A stretch of 64,000 nucleotides of DNA from Linyphia triangularis (GCA_963978545.1 OZ021731.1:21625593-21689592), one strand, 5' to 3'; counted from the first letter of the stretch, positions 11,485-23,795 are shown. Numbers and translations: made by a program. The notes: generated by a model from the sequence alone, not told the origin.

Positions 11485-11780
11485 TTTTGCGGCCAGCCGG
11501 AAAAAAAGTCCGAAAATGGAAAGCACAGAATAATCCAAAAGGCGGGAAATCGAATCTGGAACTGTCACAACTGCACGGTTTTTTTTAAAGTCTTGTGAAA
11601 GTTTTTCACCGCACCACACGAGAAACGACTTTCGTTGAGGAGCTCGCGGTAAGCAACCAGCCGAATGGGATACTTAACACTAAACTGAACGGAAGAGAGA
11701 GCAGACGGATTTTTGAGAACGGACGGGGATTGGAAAGATTTCGGGTTACCATATTTGGCGCGCTTTGTGCTTATTTGGCA
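11485..11780 (-). promoter_or_regulatory. Likely 5' UTR/promoter of the secreted-protein gene
   Basis: This stretch lies directly upstream of the signal-peptide exon on the minus strand. It is single-copy in the window, richer in GC than its flanks, and includes GGCGGGAA at 11541-11548, which resembles an E2F site. No convincing TATA box was seen. The assignment rests on position. Confidence 0.35.
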
Positions 11781-11789
11781 ACTTAGGTC

Positions 11790-12474
11790 TTGCTTTTCTT
11801 ATAGTTTTTGCAATGTGTTAGATACTTGTGGTAAAAGTGCGTAAGGGCGCCGCCTTATTGTTATATCAAGATCTGGACTGTTGAGAAAAGTTATAGTATC
11901 AAAGAGGAATGCCTTCCGGAAGGTCTGTCAAGAGGATACCTGTCTCCATTAGTGTCCCGAATCGGTTGGTTGGACTGGATATTTTCTGTCGAATAAGTTA
12001 CTAAGAATAATGCAACAAGACCAGGTCTAATGGTGTTTAACAGTCCCGCATTTACGTTTCGACTGGGGGAGAAACCGAAAACCCTCCAATGAGCCCATCA
12101 CAAATTACATCGCATCTACTCGTTTCCGAAATTAGATTTTTGCGTAGGGTACTTAAATGGGGAAAATGAACCAGAGACATTATGATCATCCTGTCTCTGA
12201 ATCTTAGGTTCCCTGTTTGAAATGATAAGTTAATAACTTGTAGGTAAAAAGGTATAAAAATGATAAACGATTATTATTTTGGTTTAATGTTATTAGTATT
12301 TCAAGTTTCTTTTAACCATTTGGGATTACATTTTTCGTTAAAATTTTTTTACAAATAAAAAAAAATTGCCATGAAATGTTAATTAATTTTTATTTTGGAT
12401 TAATTACATTCTCTTGGGCTTCTCTTATGTTATTTATAGACACCGTTAGTAGAAGTATATTGAAAACTTCTTAT

Positions 12475-12513
<39 letters not shown>

Positions 12514-13400
12514 TAAATTAAACCTTTCTGTTAAACAGATATAAAAGCTAAATGCATTACTTTATTCAATAATCTAGCTGAGATTGAGTAGCTCTATAAT
12601 ATCGTTCCAGTTCAAAGTAATTTATTCGATTGCCAGTTGTAAGCACACCCCTTGTTCTCAATTTCACCTTAACCACAAAATACTGTAATAATATTGTGCT
12701 CCTGTTACTCCGGATTAGTCAATATACATATAGAATAGAAAACCTGTTCAAATTGGTTCAGTCATTTCATATTGAATCGTAAGTTGTGAAATCTTACCCT
12801 TTTAGGGGTGGGAAAAAGAGGTGGAGGTGGGTTTTCAAAATCTCATGTCAACACTGCCTTTCCTCTGTTTTCGAAGGTCAATGGTTCAAGATTTCAACCT
12901 AAGTCAAAATAAAACTGCAGATTTGTATTTAAAAAAAAATTCAAATACACCCTCAGACCATCTTTGTAAATATCTGTTTAAAAATACATTTCGATATTTA
13001 AATCAAATTTCAACCAGATTGTTCACAAAGATATGGCACTAGCAGCAATTTTTTTGCACCATCCTTCAATTGCAGTTAAGCAATTCAATCTACCCCCCTC
13101 TATAGACAGGTGAAAAGGAAATTGCACACGTGCCCCTCCCCCCGATATTTGCTTAACCCCGATTCCCCGTGAATAAAAGGGTCAAGTCGTCCACCCCCTG
13201 CCAGCACCTGATTGACGGGAATAGAACATTGTTTATCGTCTGTTATTCCATTTTCGACCTCCTGCGTCCACTGGAGTGCTGCTGAAAAAGCAAATTGTGT
13301 TCTCCAATGGAGGGGAACTATTAGATTTTTATTATTACAAGCTTCTTTTTCGAAGGAACGTTCAGCAAGTCCAAATGGCAAAGGGCTTATGATATTTTTT
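11790..13400. other. Unassigned sequence between the exon and the mariner
   Basis: Apart from a poly-T run at 12477-12509 there is no repeat or gene that I can support. Confidence 0.4.
12477..12509. repeat. Poly-T tract
   Basis: About 31 consecutive T bases. Similar tracts occur at 26432-26462, 28689-28721, 44308-44335 and 53730-53757, and poly-A at 23957-23980, 30860-30880 and 34256-34294. Confidence 0.95.
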
Positions 13401-13407
13401 TTATATA

Positions 13408-15217
13408 CAGCGTGTCCCCGTATAACCTGGCCGACCTTTATTTTCGATACCGTTGGTCCTAGGTGCATAGTTCCAATTGAAGAAATGTTTTAAATCGTTA
13501 AAATATTTTTACTGAATAGTTATTAAGTTCGGAAAGGGGTTGGTATAAAAATTACGGATTGTAAATTTTTATATGGTCCCCAGTTCACTCAACTCATATT
13601 TAGAAAAATGTTGCCCATGAAAAAACATTTCAAACAAAAAAGAATCGAAATTTGTACGACCAATATTCATGGAGATATGAAAAATTGAATTTAGTGACTT
13701 ATACCACTTTACACCTGTGGTCATTAACATATTTTAAGGGCATGTACACAAAATGAAATACAGGGAAAGAGCAATTGCGTTTGGAAAATTATTCTCTAAT
13801 ATTACTATGTAATCGAATTAGGCAAGTGGCTGCAAGACAATATGCAATTAAATTTCCAAATGCTTAATTTCCAATGGTAAATTTCTAAAAATTTCCAAAT
13901 TTTTAAATGTTGTAAAGCGTTTGCGAGAAACGGGTAGCATAAGAAGACGTCGGCGATCCGAAAATTCAAGAGTGGTATTTTAGGCTATGCTGTTGCTTTC
14001 CCTTATTCAGTGTCAATGACATTAGTGAAGCATGTGGATACTCAAAAACCCATTTGTGGAGTGTCTTAAATTGACATGGTGCACATCCTTATCACCCGCG
14101 ATTGGTGCAAGAGTTTTTGCCCGGGGATGAAAATAGATGGTTTGATTTCTGCAATTTCCTCATGAACAAGATAGAATTGGATTCATGATTTGTGAATAAC
14201 ATTCTAGTTTCTAATGAGTGCACGTTTTTAAGAACTGAGGTAGTAAATATTCAAAACACACACTTTTGGTCCCTGCAAAATCCCCATGTAATCCGTCGGA
14301 ACAAGCGTCAACTACGATGGTCCGTTAATGTTTGGTGTAGCATATGGAAGGAAGCGTTAGTAAGACCTTTCTTTTTTGCTGATACATTAACATGTAAAAA
14401 GTATGCGAACCTGTTACAGGGACCATTATCTGACTTTCTGGATGACCATGTCGTGTTAGCAGACCTTCAGACCTTATAAAGATGTGGTTTCAACAGGATG
14501 ATGCACCACCCCACAAGCAGCTTCCTGCCAAACAATACTACACAACATGTTTCAAGACAACATAATAGGCTATGGAGGTCCGGTAGAATGGCCTCCTAGA
14601 TCTTCAGATCTAAGTCCTTTAGATTTCTTTATTTGGGGATTATTGAAAAGCAAGGTCTATGAAAAAAAAATCGACGAGTCTATTAGATTTGCCGAATCCA
14701 ACTTTATCCGCTGCCAGGTATATTACGCCTGTAATGCTGAAAAATTTTGAAGATGAATTTGAATCACGTGTGCTCTTAGGTATTTTATTCGAAGGAAAAC
14801 ATTTCGAGCATTTAGGCGATGAACAACAACTTGTTTGCCGTAATCAAACCTAGTCTAGAAGCTCGCTCTTATTCCGATAAGACAATATTTTCTCATTTCA
14901 ATTTATGTACGGGCCCCCCAAATAGCGTTAAAACTTTAAACTCTAATAACACCGTTGCTATTGGTCGAAAAAATTTAAATTTTTTTTTTATTTGAAATGT
15001 TTTTTCATGTGCAACATTTTTCTAAATATGAGTTGGGGGAACTGGGGACAGTATAAAAATTTACAATCCGTAATTTTTATACCAACCCTTTTGCTAACTT
15101 AAAAACCATTCAGTAAAAATATTTTAACGATTTAAAACATTTCTTCAATTGGGACTATGCATCTAGGACCAACGGTGTCAAAATTAAAGGTCGGCCTGGT
15201 TATACGGGGACACGCTG
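13408..15217 (+). mobile_element. Tc1/mariner-superfamily element with about 230-bp TIRs
   Basis: The left end starts CAGCGTGTCCCCGTATAACC (13408) and the right end is its reverse complement (to 15217), each bordered by TA (13406-13407; 15218-15219). The inverted repeats continue inward for about 230 bp, to about 13640 and from about 14985, with scattered mismatches. The interior is a decayed transposase gene. Length is 1810 bp. The TA duplication, the transposase remnant and the end structure place it in IS630-Tc1-mariner; the long TIRs set it apart from the short-TIR mariner at 60.7 kb. Confidence 0.9.
13880..14860 (+). pseudogene. Decayed Tc1/mariner-type transposase
   Basis: Pieces in shifting frames follow the family order. 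A basic arm with RLRETGSIRRRRRS lies near 13917-13960. A core piece near 14192 (NNILVSNECTFL) matches the block normally written FTDE.TF; the first catalytic Asp is replaced by Asn. A piece near 14490 (WFQQDDAPPH) carries the second Asp. The C-terminal block (WPPRSSDLSPLDFFIWG, from about 14589) holds the third acidic residue. Stops and frameshifts separate these pieces, so no functional enzyme is encoded. The family call is secure; the exact clade is not. Confidence 0.8.
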
Positions 15218-15624
15218 TATATATGGCGTCGTTCGTTAGATTTCCCGATACTCCATGGACTTAAAAAGAATTTTTCCCGAATACAAGACCATCTAAAATA
15301 TTACTTCTTAAGACTATTCTGATTTGTCGTCAAAAAACAACTATAATCAAAGTTAATCTTCAAGAGAATATAGTGTGTTTTTTATGGACTTTATACATGC
15401 GACGTCACAGACCACTGCTTTCCAAAAGGTCTGACGTTCTCTACCAGAACACAATCAATCGTAATAGCATCATTATGAAATAAATTTGAATTTTCGGAGT
15501 TTTTTTTTTTTAATTAAAAACCAATTAGAAAGTTAAGAAACATAACAAAAATTTGTTCGTCGGTGGTCTGTGCATGCATAACATCCATTGTTATTTAAAT
15601 AATGTTTCTCAATTAAATATGTGG

Positions 15625-15637
15625 CGCCACCTGCTGG
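15625..15637 (-). promoter_or_regulatory. CTCF-like core motif
   Basis: The minus strand reads CCAGCAGGTGGCG, a full match to the CTCF core CCASYAGRKGGCR. It lies in otherwise AT-rich, apparently unique sequence between the long-TIR mariner and the hAT-like element. Occupancy is unknown. Confidence 0.4.
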
Positions 15638-16230
15638 AGAAAGCTGAAATAATTTAACTTTAATATTGTCCGAATTTAAAACTTTAATTTTTCATAAAAT
15701 TGATAACATTGCTGCTGCTATTTGTGGTACATATGCTTTTAAATAATATTTCGGACTACTTTTTGGGGGGGGGGGGGGGTGGGGGGGGATATTATATTAC
15801 CATGCTCTCTATCTCAATTGCGTTGAACATATAGATATAGATAAACAACTAGATAGACTGCTTAACGCTGGAAAAATGAAGCCATTGCCAGATGCCGTTG
15901 GGTGGACAAAAAATACGGATTGCCGAGAATTGAAATAAAATTTTGGGTTGTAAACAGCAGTATTGTCAATTGTAGACCTTAATTAGTAATAATGTGCAAA
16001 AAAATATCTGCTCTAGCATTTTACAAGGTTTCTCACATTCACATCCAACTATAAAAATGAACTGTGATTGGTTAATCATCCACCCAAAATCATCAACCCG
16101 CGGCTCGTTTTTTTCCTTACATTGCCATCGGAGCGGTCTATCCAGTTGTTTCTCTATATCGATTGTTGCGCCGGCATCAAATCGCCATTTTTATTCCAAA
16201 GCAATTGGATCATTTTGCTTGAGTATTAAT

Positions 16231-16975
16231 TAGAGGTCGGCGATATATCGATACGACGATATTTTTTTCGATATTATAAAAAAAATATCGATGGTATAAA
16301 TATCGATACAAATCTCCTATATATCGATATTTTCAAACATTTTTAGTTTTTTTATGATCGCTTTGTAGTTCCATGTGTTTTTTGCGATTTTTTTATTCCC
16401 TTTTCAAAAACTTCAAAACTAAAGTTTGGACTTGGCTGTGAAACAGTTAAAATGACACACTAACCAAAAGGAAAATGTAACGGAAAGATAAGATCATTTA
16501 TTAGTAGTGATTGACATAGCGCAGTTTCTGTTGCCAACTTGTGCTTGGAATTTGCTTATAATTTTAAATATCAAAAACATCTCTATTAGCAAAATATGCG
16601 GTAAACTACTTTTCAAAATATCTTCTTTAAAAATAAATGTGAATTTATGCATTGACATCCACATGCATTTATTTATTCTGATTGATAATATAATTTATTT
16701 ATAAAAACAATTTTTATAATTTATTTATAAAAACAATTTTTTAAATTTATTTATAAAAACAATTTTTATAATTTATTTATAAAAACAATTTTTATAATTT
16801 ATTTTTTAAAACAATTTTGGCATGAATTCATGAAAAGTATAAATTTGCCCCGAAAAACTTCGTTTCTGGCAAAATTAAAAATAAAATTTTAAAAAAATGT
16901 ATCGATACATCGATATTTTTTTCTATGCAACGATATAGTATCGATATTTATTTTGATCGATATTTCCGACCTCTA
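16231..16975 (-). mobile_element. hAT-like non-autonomous element, copy 1 (TATCGATA-rich ends)
   Basis: The termini TAGAGGTCGG and CCGACCTCTA are inverted, with an 8-bp target duplication GTATTAAT/GTATTATT (16223-16230; 16976-16983). Within about 110 bp of each end are many ATCGATA/TATCGAT units. The middle has about five units of a 26-bp AT-rich tandem (about 16693-16820) and a segment shared with repeat K (about 16505-16680). Eight-base duplications and a TAGNG-type terminus are hAT hallmarks. No transposase is present. It is oriented opposite to copy 2. Confidence 0.85.
16690..16822 (-). repeat. 26-bp tandem array inside hAT-like copy 1
   Basis: About five reverse-complement units of the array seen at 53.8-54.2 kb. 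Confidence 0.85.
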
Positions 16976-17554
16976 GTATTATTACTGGATCGGAAAATGG
17001 ATAGTATTGTGGCTAGTGTAATGGATAGAAACCAGAATTCTCTGGTATGTTAAGCGACCATTCCGTCTTTGAGACTATGAATTCCCTGAAAACTAGTGTT
17101 TTTATTGTGTTTTTTGTGTTTCAAACACATTATTTTATTATTCCGAATCCAACTTTCTCTCCTACAACCTCCACATCTCAAAGTTCTCCAAAATCACGTA
17201 TTATACACTCATTGCTCATTTTTTACGACTTGTAGTATCAATATAGTGGAGGGGACGTACGGAAGGGCCATTCCGTGGTGATTTAAAGCCTCTATCGTTT
17301 GATCCGACCATTTAGCAACCCCCCCTCATTCATTTGCATGATCCATACATCTCAACGCAAGAGATACATCTCCAGAGCATCCTCCTGCATCATGCTCAAC
17401 CCTTTCCTGCGGTGATCCATTTCGGGGGATGGTTGTTAATCTGGATGGAGTGCGGGGATACTATTAGAGCTGTGTTGTAAGGTTGCTGGAGAACAGGGCG
17501 GGCTATCTTATATAGGGTGCCTTAAAGGGACAAACCGGTTTTCGAAAATGAGTT

Positions 17555-17863
17555 TAAGTAATATAACCCATTAAAAAGTTTTTAATATTAATTCTTTAGA
17601 TGTATTGTCAATTCTTATGTTCATTAACAAAGTTCCGTTTCTGTTGCCAGCGTGTGTTTGGTGTTGACATCTAATTTTAAATATTAAAAACAGCTCTATC
17701 AGCAAAATATGGGGTGAATCACTTTTCTAAATTTATACATTAAAAAATGAATGTGAATTTATGAACTCACATCCAAATACCTTTTTATTTATTCTGATTA
17801 AAACTATTTATTTATACATTCATTCATTCAATCATTCATTCATTCATTCATTCATTCATTCAT

Positions 17864-17962
<99 letters not shown>

Positions 17963-17999
17963 TTCATTCCTTCCTTCATTCATTCATTCATTCATTCAT

Positions 18000-18095
<96 letters not shown>

Positions 18096-18405
18096 ACAAT
18101 TTTTCCAACAGAAAAGAATTTCTTCAATGATCAATTAAATGCTATTTCAGCGTGATTGGATGACGGTAAGTTGGTTTATTAGTATTCCGTAAAAGTGACC
18201 TTTTAGAAACCATCACAGTCCCTAAAATTTGATCGAATGCGTTGTCATCGACATCGAATACATCTGCCAAATTTCAACCCAGTTGGATGATGGCAAGGGG
18301 GTTCATTAGCCCTCCGCAGATTTGCCCGCCATCAGCATACTATACAGCCAGCCAACCAATCACCTACACACACACACAAAATCGAAGTTAATATAAAGGA
18401 TTTAA
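17555..18405 (-). repeat. Dispersed repeat K, copy K2, with (TTTA)n expansion
   Basis: Minus-oriented copy: its outer parts match K1 and K3, and the centre has been replaced or expanded by 280 bp of tetranucleotide repeats. Confidence 0.75.
17810..18093 (+). repeat. (ATTC)n/(ATTT)n compound microsatellite
   Basis: Blocks of CATT and TTTA units alternate (CATT, TTTA, CATT, TTTA) for about 280 bp inside repeat K2. Confidence 0.97.
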
Positions 18406-18767
18406 AAAAGAACAAGTTATAAATGTACCGATTATTACACTGAAGTTTGGCAATTACGGAATTTTATCCATCAATTTTCAGAAATAGTTTTAAAAAATCA
18501 CCAACAGATTACGTTTTTGAACAAACATTAAAAAAAGAAAAGGAATAAGAAAACGTTTTGATCATGTTGCACAAACTACATAACGATACTTCAACTGCCC
18601 CACGTTGTGTTGCTCGAAATATTAATTATTTTAAAATTTGTTTTCTAAAAATGTGTGAAACATGTTCAGACAGGGTTTGTTTTTTCCATTTTTTAAACAA
18701 CAGTGCCATCTGTTGAAGCATTTTGTAACTATTTTTGAAAACTAGTGGGATAAAATTTGATAGTTTC

Positions 18768-19042
18768 TGAAGTAGAATGCAGCAAACGGTACATTTCTAA
18801 CATTTCGTTAACAGTGCATTTCGTTTATTATTATTACTATTATTATTGTTATTATTAATGTTATTAATGTTACTGTTATTCTCAAGTAGAATGCAGAAAA
18901 CGGTACATTTCTAACATTTCGTTGACAACTGTGCATTTTGTTTATTATTATTATTATTATTGCTGTTGTTGTTGTCGTTATTATTATTATTATTATTGAT
19001 TTTATTATTATTGTTGTTGTTATTGTTATTATTATTATTAAA
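18768..19042 (+). repeat. Duplicated segment with (ATT/GTT)n tracts
   Basis: AGTAGAATGCAGCAAACGG at 18772 recurs at 18885 (AGTAGAATGCAGAAAACGG), each followed by ACATTTCTAACATTTCGTT and a TTA/TTG triplet array. Direct duplication of about 113 bp. Confidence 0.8.
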
Positions 19043-19571
19043 TTCATTTTTGACAACTGACAGTCCATTTTAGTACACACTGTAACTTCTTTATTTATAT
19101 CAATGAGGAAGTGTGCCCATAACGTCATCCTATCCCAATATAGTACTTCACATTGTTTCGCGAAGGAACTTGATGAGTTACGATCATTTTTGTCCCAGCA
19201 GACCAGTATACTCATAATCTACTCAATCTCTCTGTATTTTAAAAAAAAAATCAGAATGACGTTCCGTAAGTACCTAAACTCCCAATCATTTCTCAGTCAT
19301 TAAACCTTCCATTTCCCATTTACCTACAAATCTGAAATTTGATACAAATGTCAACAAGAGCAAGCAGAGAAAAAGTAAACTATATTGATATCACTTATTT
19401 TGTAAAGTTGGAAAGGGTTAGAAATGTTCCAAACACGGAATTTTACGCATGTCTTTTGATTGTAAAAATGGACAATATTTGGAAGCAAATCACGGCCATT
19501 CAGCTTGAAAAGCATACATACTGTGGCGATATTAGAATCATACTCTGCAGAATTAGTGACAGAAGCTAATA

Positions 19572-19744
19572 GTAAGAGAGGCAACTGCAAACCCATTGAA
19601 CATCATTCTGAATTTTTTATACATTGAAGATCATGAATCCACAGGTCTGCCGATGCAAAAATGACCGACACTTTTCAAAAATCGTGTTTGAACAAGTTGG
19701 ACTAAATCCGATTGCCAAATGTGCCATAACGTGCCAAATAATGA

Positions 19745-19791
<47 letters not shown>

Positions 19792-20252
19792 ATGGTGGTG
19801 GTGATCCACTTCTCTTTAATTTTCAAGGAGGAAAAGTGCAGACGATAGTAATTCTTTGGTGAAAAACACACTTCCCTCTTTTAAAAGTGAGCCAAATTGG
19901 AAATATATATTAAGTTACTGATGACGTAATTGTTATCGCCAACTTGGCTCATTTTTTAAAAGAGAAAATATCTTGCCTCCAGGAAATACAAATCGTCTGC
20001 AGCCTTCTTATAATAGAAAATTAAAGAGTGGTGGGTTACCAGAATTTTTTTTTTCCCCTCTTTTGGCAAGTCATGACGTATTTGGCAATCAGATTTAGTT
20101 CCACTCATTCGAAGTCGATTTTTGACTTAGTTTCGGCCATTTTTGCCGCGGCAGACCAGTGGATTCACGTTCCACTAACTTTTCCCCACATGCTATAAGA
20201 AATTCGGAATGATGTTCGACGGTGGACCCAAACTTGAAATCGCCTCTCTGTC
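19572..20252 (+). mobile_element. Fold-back MITE, family B, copy B2
   Basis: It aligns with the other B copies (GAGAGGCAACTGC on the left, CGCCTCTCTGTC on the right) but is more diverged. It holds a (TA)n tract at 19746-19789 in place of a short AT stretch. This looks like the oldest copy. Confidence 0.78.
19746..19789. repeat. (TA)n tract inside MITE B2
   Basis: About 22 TA units; other B copies have only a few AT bases here. Confidence 0.95.
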
Positions 20253-20949
20253 TTCAATCTCAGTTCAATATCTGCACGACTGAACTCTGTAGAGAGGCTA
20301 TCCTCTTCTCTACTAACCTTGGTGCGGGACCATCCATAGTAGATCCAAGCAGTGACTGAAACGGATTTACGCATGCGTCAAATGAAGTCAGTTGGTGCAT
20401 CGTATGCTAGTATATTGTAAAGGGGCTGTCCAGCCAACTGTAGGCGTAAAGCTAGAGGGGACCATCTCCCCTTAATTTTCCATTCGTATTCATAAGGTGG
20501 GAGGGTTTTAGAAGGGGGGGATCAATTGGCCTTAAGAGGGGGAGTTGCGTGATGTGTCATAGCAGACGATATCGGTTTTGCATCTGAATTATCGTTTGGA
20601 ATTGGAAAGCACAGACAATGGATTCCGATAGCGCGATTTCCAGGCGTTTGGAATATTTGGGACGTTTTCCGGTTGATTATTTCTGTTCGAATAGAAGGGA
20701 AACAGATGCGTTAATTTTTATAAATGACTGAGAGGAAGAGGTCGACAACTGAGCCGGCATCTCTCTTTATAGACAATCACATTTTCCCCCATCAAGGTTA
20801 TTTTTAGAATGGTAAAGTAGGTAATTGTGAGCAACTATCCAGTACTATTTGTTGGTTGTTGACTGCTAGTTATTAGGATTTTGATGTAAAATGTCATCTA
20901 CTGATTAAATTAAAACTTGTTAATTTTAAATCTTTTATCTAATTTCGAT

Positions 20950-21062
20950 TTTGGTTATGACGGGCGAAATCTTCGGAAGGCTAATTGACCCACTTGCGGT
21001 CATCCAATCGAGTTGAAACTTAGCAGATCAACTAGTAGTCGATGACAATACATTCCTTGGGG
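20950..21062 (+). repeat. Dispersed repeat K, piece K7
   Basis: GGCTAATTGACCCACTTGCG, GTTGAAACTTAGCAGATCAA and CGATGACAATACATTC match the first 110 bp of the family. Confidence 0.6.
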
Positions 21063-21319
21063 GGGGGGGAAAGAAGTTAATGATACGGAATCGATGGTTT
21101 TCTTCGTAATGGCTAAACACTATGAAATCTCTATTTGTGCTCAAAATCGCTTGAATAAGTCGCAATTGCACGTAAAAGTTCCAGTGAATCTAAAGGTCTT
21201 AAAGTAAAAACTTTGTTTTTAAGGGTACATTTTTTGCTATGAGTGGAAAAAAACAATTTTTTTCAAAGGCACCTAAAAGGGAGATGTTTCTTTTTTTTTT
21301 CTTTAAAAAGTTGAAATAT

Positions 21320-21524
21320 TGTATGCGGTCTGACAGACTGCGAGTCATTTTTTGTGGAATGCTTCTACCTCTAAAATATTTAATCTTTGACTTTTAAATT
21401 AATTTTTCCCATACTAAGTTTCTTAAATTTTAAACTGATGTCCACCAATTCGTTTGGCGCAGTATGGACCACGTGTTGTCCTTGCACCAAATTTTCCAAA
21501 CCACCCAATCACAGCAGTTAAAGG
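21320..21524. mobile_element. TTAA MITE P3, relative of P2, left end eroded
   Basis: It shares the GCGGTCTGACAGACTGC hairpin, the ACCACGTGTTG block and the right end CAGCAGTTAAAGG-TTAA (21525-21528) with P2. The left TIR has lost its CCTTTAACTGC. Confidence 0.75.
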
Positions 21525-21993
21525 TTAACCGAAGATTATAATAAGAAAAAGAACATAAATAAAATAAGAAAAAGTAAAAGTGCAAATTTATTCTATCTGA
21601 TGACTCCGCTGAATTTCAATCTCAACAACTAAAACAAGTTTAGAGAACTCTAAATTTCAAATGCAAAAAAGAAAAGAAAAGAAAAAAAAAAAAAACGTCA
21701 GCCAACACTCGAAAAATTACTTCTATTTCAAAGTTTGCCTTAAGTCACTTGTACACGACGTCATAAAAGTATTTTTAAAAATTCTTAAACTTTTCGTTTG
21801 AGGAGCTATTAGGATTCTTCGGTTGATTCCAATTTCAAAAATAGAAACCCCAAACATCTAAAAACTTTCGCTTCAACTAAATATGCCGTGGGTAGATTTG
21901 AAAATTTATTTTAAACCTCTTTTATAAAAGGTTTTGATAGATTTATAAGTTTTTGTGAAGCATCAAGCTTAATTTTTATAAGCTGAGATTTGG

Positions 21994-22138
21994 TTGGTTG
22001 GTTGTTTTCAGATTATATGGCACCGTCAGCAACACGAGGGCTATAATGCGCCGAAACATTCGTCATTAGACAAGACAACATACATTTACAAACACCCATG
22101 CCTAACACGGGACTCGAACCCGCAACCTCGCGGTCTAG
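21994..22138 (-). mobile_element. tRNA-derived SINE, copy S5, 5'-truncated
   Basis: It lacks the A-box half of the tRNA head and starts within CTAGACCGCGAGG. A perfect 13-bp duplication AGCTGAGATTTGG (21981-21993; 22139-22151) shows that the truncation occurred during insertion, as in LINE-driven priming. Tail AACAACCAACCAACC. Confidence 0.92.
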
Positions 22139-22164
22139 AGCTGAGATTTGGAAAGATGTATTAA

Positions 22165-22386
22165 CCTTTAACTGCTGTATGCGGTCCGACAGACCGCGAG
22201 TAATTTTTTATGGAATGCTTCTAGCCCCTAAAATGTTTTACTTTTAACTTTTAAATTCATTTTTCAGATACTATAAATATTTTTTAAATTTTAATCTGGT
22301 TTTCATTAATTTGTTTTGTGTAGTATAGATCACGTGTTGCCCTTGCGCAAAAAAAAAGGGAACCACCCAACCACAGCAGTTAAAGG
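22165..22386. mobile_element. TTAA MITE P2 (piggyBac-like)
   Basis: TTAA (22161-22164), CCTTTAACTGCTGT..., then CAGCAGTTAAAGG and TTAA (22387-22390): 13-bp perfect TIRs. A subterminal hairpin GCGGTCCGACAGACCGC follows the left TIR. It lies 10 bp from SINE S5. Confidence 0.82.
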
Positions 22387-22785
22387 TTAACTAATGTTTT
22401 GTAAATTCGATTTAGAAATGATAATTTGAGAAATACATTTTAAGGGTTAATCAATACTAGGGGATAAACAAATAGCGCTTTCAAAATGACTCTATGAGAA
22501 ACGTTCATATTTTGTCTCCAAAAAAAGATACCGATTACACCTTGGTCATTAATTATTATAACTTGTGTATGCTTGGTACTAAGATCTGATGCACCTCAAA
22601 GGAAACGTGCGTAGAAGTGGATTTTGAGTGACAGTTACTTATATCTCTTCTTCAATAATGATTTTTTTTTCGACCCTTGAAATTTTTTAAAGAAAAATTT
22701 CGTTATATATCATGTGAGAAACAATATATTACTAACTGTACAGAAGGAAATGTTACAGACTACGCAAAATTGCCCAATGTCATAA

Positions 22786-23788
22786 CTAGGGGTGTGGAAC
22801 ATCGCACAACTTTCAATTATACCATAATACTGTTGTCAATTTGTGACATATATTGTTTTTATATTTTCATCATACATTTAGAAAAAAATTGACAGTTTAG
22901 TGATATTTGAGGACTAGAAATGGTAAACGACCTAGGTACCAAAAAAAAAAAGAAATTTTTTTTTTATGGAAAAATGCCCTTCTGTCCAAACTAAACAAAG
23001 TGGAGAACGCCCAAAGTGCGAATTCCAGTAGCAATAGTTAAAATTCGATCTGTTTCTTAGTCATAGCCTTAAGTACCAATGAGAGTGTTTTTCATTTTTC
23101 GGCTCTCCTGAACGTTTTTCTTTTTTGAACTTAGTGGTTTTCCATTTCTAGTCCTCAATTCTTATATGGATCTTTAAAAAAAACAAAAAAAAACAAAAAA
23201 AAAAAACACTCCGCTGAAATGGTGATTTGGGTGATATACTTTTCGATAATCTTTACATTATTCTTTATTATAAGTGAAACTGAGGGGAGAAGAAAAGCCA
23301 ATCAGTGATGAAGTATGCTCAAAGAATGAAAACTCTGTGTTGAAGGCATTCGTTTTTCAACTTTTTACGCCATGAAAGCATTTTTACGGGAATTTCGGAG
23401 GTGGGGATGTTTAGAACACCTTAAGAGGCAATAGTACAGCGATTTTTATTAAAATCGTTAGAGCCGTTTTTTAGGAATCATTGAAAATCATGATTTTTCC
23501 CAATGCCAACTACCTTATGCGCATGAGCGATTTTGTCGAAAATCTTAATGGTAGATCCCACAGCCACCAGTAACCCGCTTACCAAATTTGAACATCGCAG
23601 GTCAATTTGTTCGGGAGTTATGCTGACCACAGACACACAGACATGCGTTTGTACTAGATCACTTTTTTGAAATCAGGATGTTCCAAAATGTGGAAAAATG
23701 CAAAAAAAAAAAAAAAAAAAAAAATGATTTTTTTTTTACTGAATGCTATATACTTTTATTACCCTATGTATTACATATGGGTAATTGA
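22786..23788 (+). repeat. Dispersed repeat M, copy M1 (with nested MITE)
   Basis: It runs from CTAGGGGTGTGGAACATCGC to the palindromic end ATTACCC/GGGTAAT. The family core includes TAGAACACCTTAAGAGGCA, GTGATCTAG, and TGCTGACCACAGACACACA. The MITE at 22909-23156 interrupts it. No coding capacity. Confidence 0.82.
22909..23156. mobile_element. 248-bp inverted-end element nested in M1
   Basis: GAGGACTAGAAATGG at the left and CCATTTCTAGTCCTC at the right are perfect 15-bp TIRs. It splits repeat M1 between GATATTT and AATTCTTATATGG, which are adjacent in other M copies apart from a few bases. The interior has no gene. Confidence 0.75.
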
Positions 23789-23795
23789 ATGTAAA

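Noticed and set aside
17761..18138. 125-aa frame rich in LFIY repeats (also at 44725-45009)
   Set aside because: Translation of (TTTA)n microsatellites.
22786..23788. Repeat M as a LINE 3' end
   Set aside because: No reverse transcriptase trace, no polyA or target duplication, and both ends are fixed across copies.
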